Shown here in pieces: positions 60,832 through 64,000 of a DNA stretch of 64,000 bases. Made by a program: the position numbers and the translations under genes. The stretch covers positions 1-64,000 of the forward strand of contig CAYTGU010000006.1 of the NCBI GenBank assembly GCA_964437505.1, given 5' to 3'. The notes beneath the pieces are model-generated. The model was not told the origin of the DNA and did not search any database. It saw only the letters and a program-made list of their open reading frames with translations. The stretch's first letter is position 1. Every line of letters starts with the position of its first letter. Origin of the DNA: JAHJDO01 sp964437505 (lineage in GTDB: Bacteria > JAHJDO01).

Positions 60832-61689
60832 ATGAAAAACACAAAACAGGTTAGTAAATTTGTTATTTACAATTTATTACTTGTTGCTGTTTTCTTACCA
60901 CTGTTCACTTGCTCTGCCTTTGCGGAGAGCAGTGCAGGTGTAGTGAAAAAGGCTAATAAGCTGTATAAAAACAAAAAATACGACGAGGCGTTAAAGGAAT
61001 ACGACAGGGCATTAACAAAATCTCCGGATTCTGCAGTTGTGAATTTCGATATAGGCGCAGCTCAGTATAAAAAAGGTGATTTTGAGAAGGCGCTTGGCTC
61101 CTTTACAAAAGCATTAATATCAGAAGACGGGAAACTTGAATCTAAGACAAATTACAATATTGGAAACAGTAAATATAAACAGGGGGTACTTAAGGAAAAT
61201 ACCGATCTGTCTTCTGCTATAAGTTTATTAAAAGACTCGCTTGCCTATTATAAGAGAGTGATAGAACTGGATGAAAAGAATAAGGATGCTAAATTCAATC
61301 ATAGATTTGTGGAAAAGAAACTAAAAGAATTGTTGGATAAACAGAAAAAACAGCAAAAACAAGACGATAAAGAAGATAAAGAGAAAAACCAGAAGGATAA
61401 GCAAGAACAGCAAAAGCAGAATAAGCAGCAATCCGAAAATAAAAAGCAAAAGAGCAAAGAAGAAAAAGAGTCTGGTTCTAATAATGAGAAAAGAAAGCAA
61501 GAACAAACAGGAAAGGAACAGAAACAGGGCAGTGAATCTCAAAAACAAAAAGCTGAAAAGTCTAAAGAAATGTCTGAGAAGGAAGCAAAGATGCTTTTAG
61601 AGGGGTACAGGCATGAAGAGGAATTAAAAGATAAACTCAAAAAAATAAAACAACAGGGTCATTATCCTGAAGTGTTAAAGGACTGGTGA
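60832..61689 (+). CDS. batC: BatC-like TPR protein with Lys/Gln-rich tail
   Basis: 285 residues. Signal peptide (to about residue 31), TPR repeats (about 36-165: KANKLYKNKKYDEALKEYDRAL and following), then a very low-complexity Lys/Gln/Glu-rich region (about 168-250) and a short conserved end. Low-complexity residues mean the helical tail is disordered or coiled. It follows BatB by two bases. Confidence 0.85.
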   Translation: MKNTKQVSKFVIYNLLLVAVFLPLFTCSAFAESSAGVVKKANKLYKNKKYDEALKEYDRALTKSPDSAVVNFDIGAAQYKKGDFEKALGSFTKALISEDGKLESKTNYNIGNSKYKQGVLKENTDLSSAISLLKDSLAYYKRVIELDEKNKDAKFNHRFVEKKLKELLDKQKKQQKQDDKEDKEKNQKDKQEQQKQNKQQSENKKQKSKEEKESGSNNEKRKQEQTGKEQKQGSESQKQKAEKSKEMSEKEAKMLLEGYRHEEELKDKLKKIKQQGHYPEVLKDW

Positions 61690-63518
61690 TGGAACAGAGA
61701 ACAGAGAACAGATCACAGATCACAAGTCTTAAATTAAGGGCTAATTTGCTTTTTGTTTTTTTGTCTGTCGTCTATTGTCTATCGTCTGTTATCTGCTTTG
61801 CAAAGGATATAAGATTTGAAGCTTCTGTTGACAGAAACAAGGTTTCTTTGGGCAGCGCTATCACTCTCAATCTTACTTTTTACGGCACTCGGGGTATGTC
61901 TGCGCCAAAACTTCCTAAAATAGATGGATTTCAATCCCGATATAAAGGACCTTCAACAAGAATGTCGATGGTCAACGGAAAGGTTTCCAGTTCGATAACA
62001 CATATATATACGCTTATTCCTATGCGTGTCGGAAAATTCAGAATTGGTCCTTTATCGTTCAAATATAAGAAAAAGTCTTATACTTCGAAAGAGATAACTA
62101 TTGAGGTTGTAGAGAGCGATGTTAATGAGCCTGAGGGGACGCAGTCCCTTTCCAGAAAAGCATCTTTGGGCGATAATGTTTTTTTAAAGATGTATGTTCC
62201 GAAGCAGGATGTATATTTAAACCAGATTGTTCCCTTAACCATAAAACTGTATGTCACGAGACTTACACTAAGAGATATAGAATATCCGGTATTTTCGCAT
62301 AACGGCTTCTCAGTAGACAAGTTTGCCAAGCCGGCGCAATACAGGGAAATTTTAAACGGCAAGGAATATGAGGTAATAGAATTCAAAACAAATATTTTCG
62401 GGATAAGGACAGCTAAACTGGCGTTAGGACCTGCGCAGCTTAAATGCAATCTACTTGTTAATCGGAGAAGACAGAGAAACTATTCTATGTTTGATAGCTT
62501 TTTTGGAGAGAGAGAGATTTATCCTCTGAGTTTAAAGTCTAAGGAGATCCAAATAACGGTCAATGATCTTCCTGAAGAGGGGAAGCCTGAAGGTTTCAGC
62601 GGAGCTGTTGGAGACTTTACGTTTGATTTAAAAGCTGAGCCAAAAGAAGTTAATGTCGGGGATCCGATCACACTGAAGATGGTTATAAAAGGCAGAGGCA
62701 ATTTCGCGACAGTAACCTGCCCAAAACTTGACTCTAACCAGCACTTCAAGATTTATGATCCTGAAGTAAAACAAGAAGATGGAGTAAAAACATTTGAGCA
62801 GATATTAATGCCTGATACAGATACTGTAAAAGAAATCCCCGAAATTACATTCAGCTGTTTTGACACAGAAAGAAAGGCTTACCGCACAATATCAAAAGGG
62901 CCTGTTCCAATAAAAGTAACAAAATCTAAGAAGGAAGATGGGTTAAGAATAGTAGAGTCTTCTCAAACTGCTCTGAGGTATGTTAAAAGGGAAACATTAG
63001 GCAGAGATATTGTATATATTAAGGATGAACCTGGTAAACTGATAAGAAAACAGACGTATCTTTACAAAAACAGGACGTTTTTGGCCGTTCAGATACTGCC
63101 GTTTATTATATTTATATTGCTGTCTGTTATTCACAAACGAACTGAAAAATTGAGAACAGATCTGCGATATGCTCGGAATTTGCGCGCATACAAAAAGGCG
63201 AAACGCGGAATTAAGAAAGCAAAGCATCTTCTTAGCAGTGAAAAGACACAGGAATTTTATGATTGCATATTAAAAACATTAAAGGAATATCTGGGGAATA
63301 AACTGCATATTACCCATGGTGGAATAACCTCGGATATTGTTGACGGAGTTTTAAGACATAAAGCAATAAATAAAGAGGTATTAAAAACTTTGGATGATAT
63401 TTTTAAGGAGTGCGATATTACAAGATACGCTCTTTTGGAACGCAGCAGTAAAGAAACGAATAGCCTCTTTTGGAAAGTCAAAAAAGTTATTAAGCTTCTG
63501 GAGAAAGAAAGACTATGA
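61689..63518 (+). CDS. batD: BatD-like protein (oxygen-tolerance family)
   Basis: About 609 residues from ATG 61689, placed by AAAGG seven bases upstream; GTG 61686 is a possible alternative. A signal peptide, whose core is LLFVFLSVVYCLSSVICFA, is followed by Ig-like beta domains (about 42-430), a transmembrane helix (about 455-475) and a C-terminal helical domain that resembles the DUF4381-like protein three genes upstream. The N-terminal region and hydrophobic core are encoded by repeats at 61692-61724 and 61763-61794. Part of the Bat operon. Confidence 0.85.
   Translation: MEQRTENRSQITSLKLRANLLFVFLSVVYCLSSVICFAKDIRFEASVDRNKVSLGSAITLNLTFYGTRGMSAPKLPKIDGFQSRYKGPSTRMSMVNGKVSSSITHIYTLIPMRVGKFRIGPLSFKYKKKSYTSKEITIEVVESDVNEPEGTQSLSRKASLGDNVFLKMYVPKQDVYLNQIVPLTIKLYVTRLTLRDIEYPVFSHNGFSVDKFAKPAQYREILNGKEYEVIEFKTNIFGIRTAKLALGPAQLKCNLLVNRRRQRNYSMFDSFFGEREIYPLSLKSKEIQITVNDLPEEGKPEGFSGAVGDFTFDLKAEPKEVNVGDPITLKMVIKGRGNFATVTCPKLDSNQHFKIYDPEVKQEDGVKTFEQILMPDTDTVKEIPEITFSCFDTERKAYRTISKGPVPIKVTKSKKEDGLRIVESSQTALRYVKRETLGRDIVYIKDEPGKLIRKQTYLYKNRTFLAVQILPFIIFILLSVIHKRTEKLRTDLRYARNLRAYKKAKRGIKKAKHLLSSEKTQEFYDCILKTLKEYLGNKLHITHGGITSDIVDGVLRHKAINKEVLKTLDDIFKECDITRYALLERSSKETNSLFWKVKKVIKLLEKERL
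61692..61724. repeat. GAACAGA-type repeat encoding the BatD N-terminus
   Basis: Units AACAGAG, AACAGAG, AACAGATCACAGATCAC are simple tandem repeats resembling the GACAGAC units at 20904 and 21945. They encode the charged n-region EQRTENRSQIT of the signal peptide. Confidence 0.6.
61763..61794. repeat. GTCTGTCGTC-type repeat encoding the BatD signal-peptide core
   Basis: GTCTGTCGTCTATTGTC then TATCGTCTGTTATC are units of a GTCTRTYGTC repeat, the complement of the GACAGAC type. They encode VVYCLSSVI, the hydrophobic core of the signal peptide. The two stretches around the signal peptide are roughly inverted copies of one another. Confidence 0.65.
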
Positions 63519-64000
63519 TACTCCTAAAGTGTAACAAACTATTGTATGTCCCGCTTTTTATTATCGGAATTTTTTATACGTCTTGCTCAATTCTGTCAGC
63601 AGAACAGAAAAACTCTCATAGCGAAAAATACATATTCTATAACGCAAATAATTTTTATAAACAAGTTGAATACGCTAAAGCTATTGAACAATATGAACAA
63701 ATACTTGGAAGAGGAGCTGAAAGCGGTAATTTGTATTATAATCTGGCAAATTCTTATCTAAAAGAAGGCGCTTTAGGTAAGGCTATTTTGAATTATGAAA
63801 GAGCGAGAAAACTAATCCCCAGAGATAAGGATTTGGAGTCTAATTACCAGTATGCCAGCTCATTAATGACTAACAGTATCGCAGAACCCAAAATACCATG
63901 GTTTATAAAACTGGCTGATAAATTTTACGGACAATTTACTCTTAATGAAATAACTGTTCTTCTGAGTATAATCTGCGCGCTTATTTTTTTGATTCTGGCT
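63515..64000 (+). CDS. batE: BatE-like TPR protein, N-terminal part
   Basis: The frame runs off the window end after 162 residues. It starts in ATGA overlap with batD. A lipoprotein-like or signal segment (IGIFYTSCSILSA) precedes TPR motifs (about 40-110: FYNANNFYKQVEYAKAIEQYE), and a transmembrane helix begins near 150. It fits the fifth Bat gene, but the C-terminal SH3-like domain is out of view. Confidence 0.8.
   Translation, partial: MILLKCNKLLYVPLFIIGIFYTSCSILSAEQKNSHSEKYIFYNANNFYKQVEYAKAIEQYEQILGRGAESGNLYYNLANSYLKEGALGKAILNYERARKLIPRDKDLESNYQYASSLMTNSIAEPKIPWFIKLADKFYGQFTLNEITVLLSIICALIFLILA

Noticed and set aside
61321..61548. Very hydrophobic minus-strand open frame in batC
   Set aside because: It is the complement of the Lys/Gln-rich low-complexity region.

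Overview
The window is about 64 kb of AT-rich, gene-dense bacterial chromosome with very short intergenic gaps and nearly all genes on the + strand. The organism makes lipid A (LpxC-FabZ fusion, LpxA, LpxI, Skp/OmpH-like chaperone), so it is a diderm. It also carries mcsA-mcsB-clpC, a cassette best known from Firmicutes. The LpxC-FabZ fusion, the Bat operon, a GspE/GspG-type pilus locus and several families of short dispersed repeats suggest an uncultivated candidate phylum such as Omnitrophota or a neighbour. That placement is inference and needs a marker-gene tree.

Layout. 1-6482: end of a polyprenyl diphosphate synthase gene, a SurA-like chaperone, a RarA/5-FCL fusion, a PfkB kinase, a LipM-like octanoyltransferase, a bifunctional-nuclease-family protein and an archaeal-like thymidylate synthase. 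6464-6632: tRNA-Leu and tRNA-Cys on the minus strand. 6761-9604: rpmE and a GC-richer GH116 glucosidase gene. 9643-11564: prfA-prmC. 11619-25610: a type IV pilus / type II secretion-like locus (pilB, pilT, second pilB, pilC, pilR, pilS, then a sigma54 promoter and six pseudopilin-like genes ending in a giant GspK). 25679-27870: an S23-type four-helix-bundle gene, prfB with its programmed frameshift, and an FHA protein gene. 27890-33207: dapA-dapB-folK-dNK-panB-panC-ilvE. 33209-37237: mcsA-mcsB-clpC. 37237-40661: skp-lpxC/fabZ-lpxA-lpxI, with a DUF4159 gene convergent to it. 42257-49504: M50 protease, trpS, pheA, UPF0280, rpsU, TrkA-C protein, apgM, GDP-sugar reductase, recO. 49552-51917: a small accessory island of unknown genes plus a KilA-N gene, lying between recO and glyQ. 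51938-56066: glyQ-glyS-nagA. 56079-56287: tRNA-Ala followed by a short rtcB-like remnant. 56309-64000: moxR-DUF58-DUF4381-like-batA-batB-batC-batD-batE (cut by the window end).

How it fits together. PilS and PilR are encoded immediately upstream of a well-formed -24/-12 promoter that precedes the first pseudopilin gene, so the locus appears to carry its own pilin regulation. The most distinctive feature is the set of short palindromic and GACAGAC-type repeats. They lie between genes and also inside reading frames: in prmC, pilR and pilS linkers, in the prepilin leaders of gspH, gspI and gspJ, and across the signal peptide of BatD. No prophage, CRISPR array, transposase, rRNA or convincing rho-independent terminator for an annotated gene was seen. 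No gene-free stretch exceeds about 300 bases.
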